From the NCBI GenBank assembly GCA_023436485.1, contig JAEZIU010000003.1, positions 1-5,066 on the forward strand: a DNA stretch of 5,066 nt. Direction: 5' to 3'. Below are positions 4,997 to 5,066 of this stretch, in pieces (the stretch's first letter is position 1; each line of letters begins with the position of its first letter). The stretch comes from Bacillota bacterium (GTDB lineage: Bacteria > Bacillota > Clostridia > Acetivibrionales > DSM-1351). Under the pieces are notes generated by a model. The model was given only the letters and a program-made list of their open reading frames with translations. It did no database searches and was not told the origin of the DNA. Made by a program: the position numbers and the translations under genes.

Positions 4997-5066
4997 ATGG
5001 TGGCTTTATCATCTGTCAGGAGTCATTGGCTTGATGATTCACCTGCTATTGTGGTTTCGGCTGAGT
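4997..5066 (+). CDS. SymE-like small protein (right copy, 3' end outside window)
   Basis: The frame starts at the ATG at 4997, with GGGGAGG seven bases upstream, and runs open to the window end. Its 23 visible residues (MVALSSVRSHW, then LDDSPAIVVSAE) are identical to the left copy, and the one base difference in the codons is silent (CTG versus CTT). If the rest matches, it would encode a SymE-like protein of about 56 residues. It points away from the hairpin array, divergent to the left copy. Whether it is intact cannot be seen. Confidence 0.65.
   Translation, partial: MVALSSVRSHWLDDSPAIVVSAE

Larger units (their letters stand above)
4870..5066. repeat. Right arm of the long inverted repeat, cut by the window end
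   Basis: This is the reverse complement of 3900-4093. It holds a T-rich tract (4871-4890), the candidate promoter, the leader and the first 23 codons of the second SymE-like gene. Homology is still running at the last base of the window, so the true arm is longer. Confidence 0.93.

Overview
The window looks like a chromosomal stretch of a low-GC Gram-positive bacterium, most likely a member of the Clostridia. The left two thirds is very AT-rich, ribosome binding sites are GGAGG-like, signal peptides are of Gram-positive type, and the gene families (ECF sigma with a membrane anti-sigma, small SymE-like proteins) fit. I cannot name the species.

Positions 1-3060, minus strand: two transcription units sit head to tail. 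The upstream unit (2961 to 1777) encodes a secreted protein with a papain/NlpC-like NCLAYALG motif, then a secreted HEAT-like protein, and ends at a strong intrinsic terminator (1696-1737). The downstream unit (1536 to 170) encodes an ECF sigma factor and, 2 bases later, a single-pass membrane protein placed as its anti-sigma factor. The extracellular domain of that anti-sigma factor and the free secreted HEAT-like protein are near copies of each other (153 of 171 residues identical, hand count). The cell therefore makes both a membrane-bound and a soluble version of one sensor domain. Both units have an AACTTTT-type element upstream, so the sigma factor may drive both; this is inference.

Positions 3061-3798: mostly non-coding. 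There is a MerR-type palindrome with 19-bp promoter spacing (3277-3308), a possible 23-residue hydrophobic peptide just downstream of it on the minus strand, about 330 bases in which I see no credible gene, and a candidate terminator for the next gene.

Positions 3799-5066: the most unusual part. Two SymE-like genes point outward from one another. Their 5' ends and upstream regions form an inverted repeat of about 195 bases per arm, about 95% identical, with the right arm cut by the window end. Between the arms lies a gene-free, roughly 750-base array of four modules at 187-194-base intervals. Each module is a pair of about 40-base hairpins separated by exactly 2 bases and closed by a short CAT/ATG stem. 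Stem sequences differ completely from hairpin to hairpin while the architecture is kept. I do not recognise this element as a described family; it is the main candidate for something new here.
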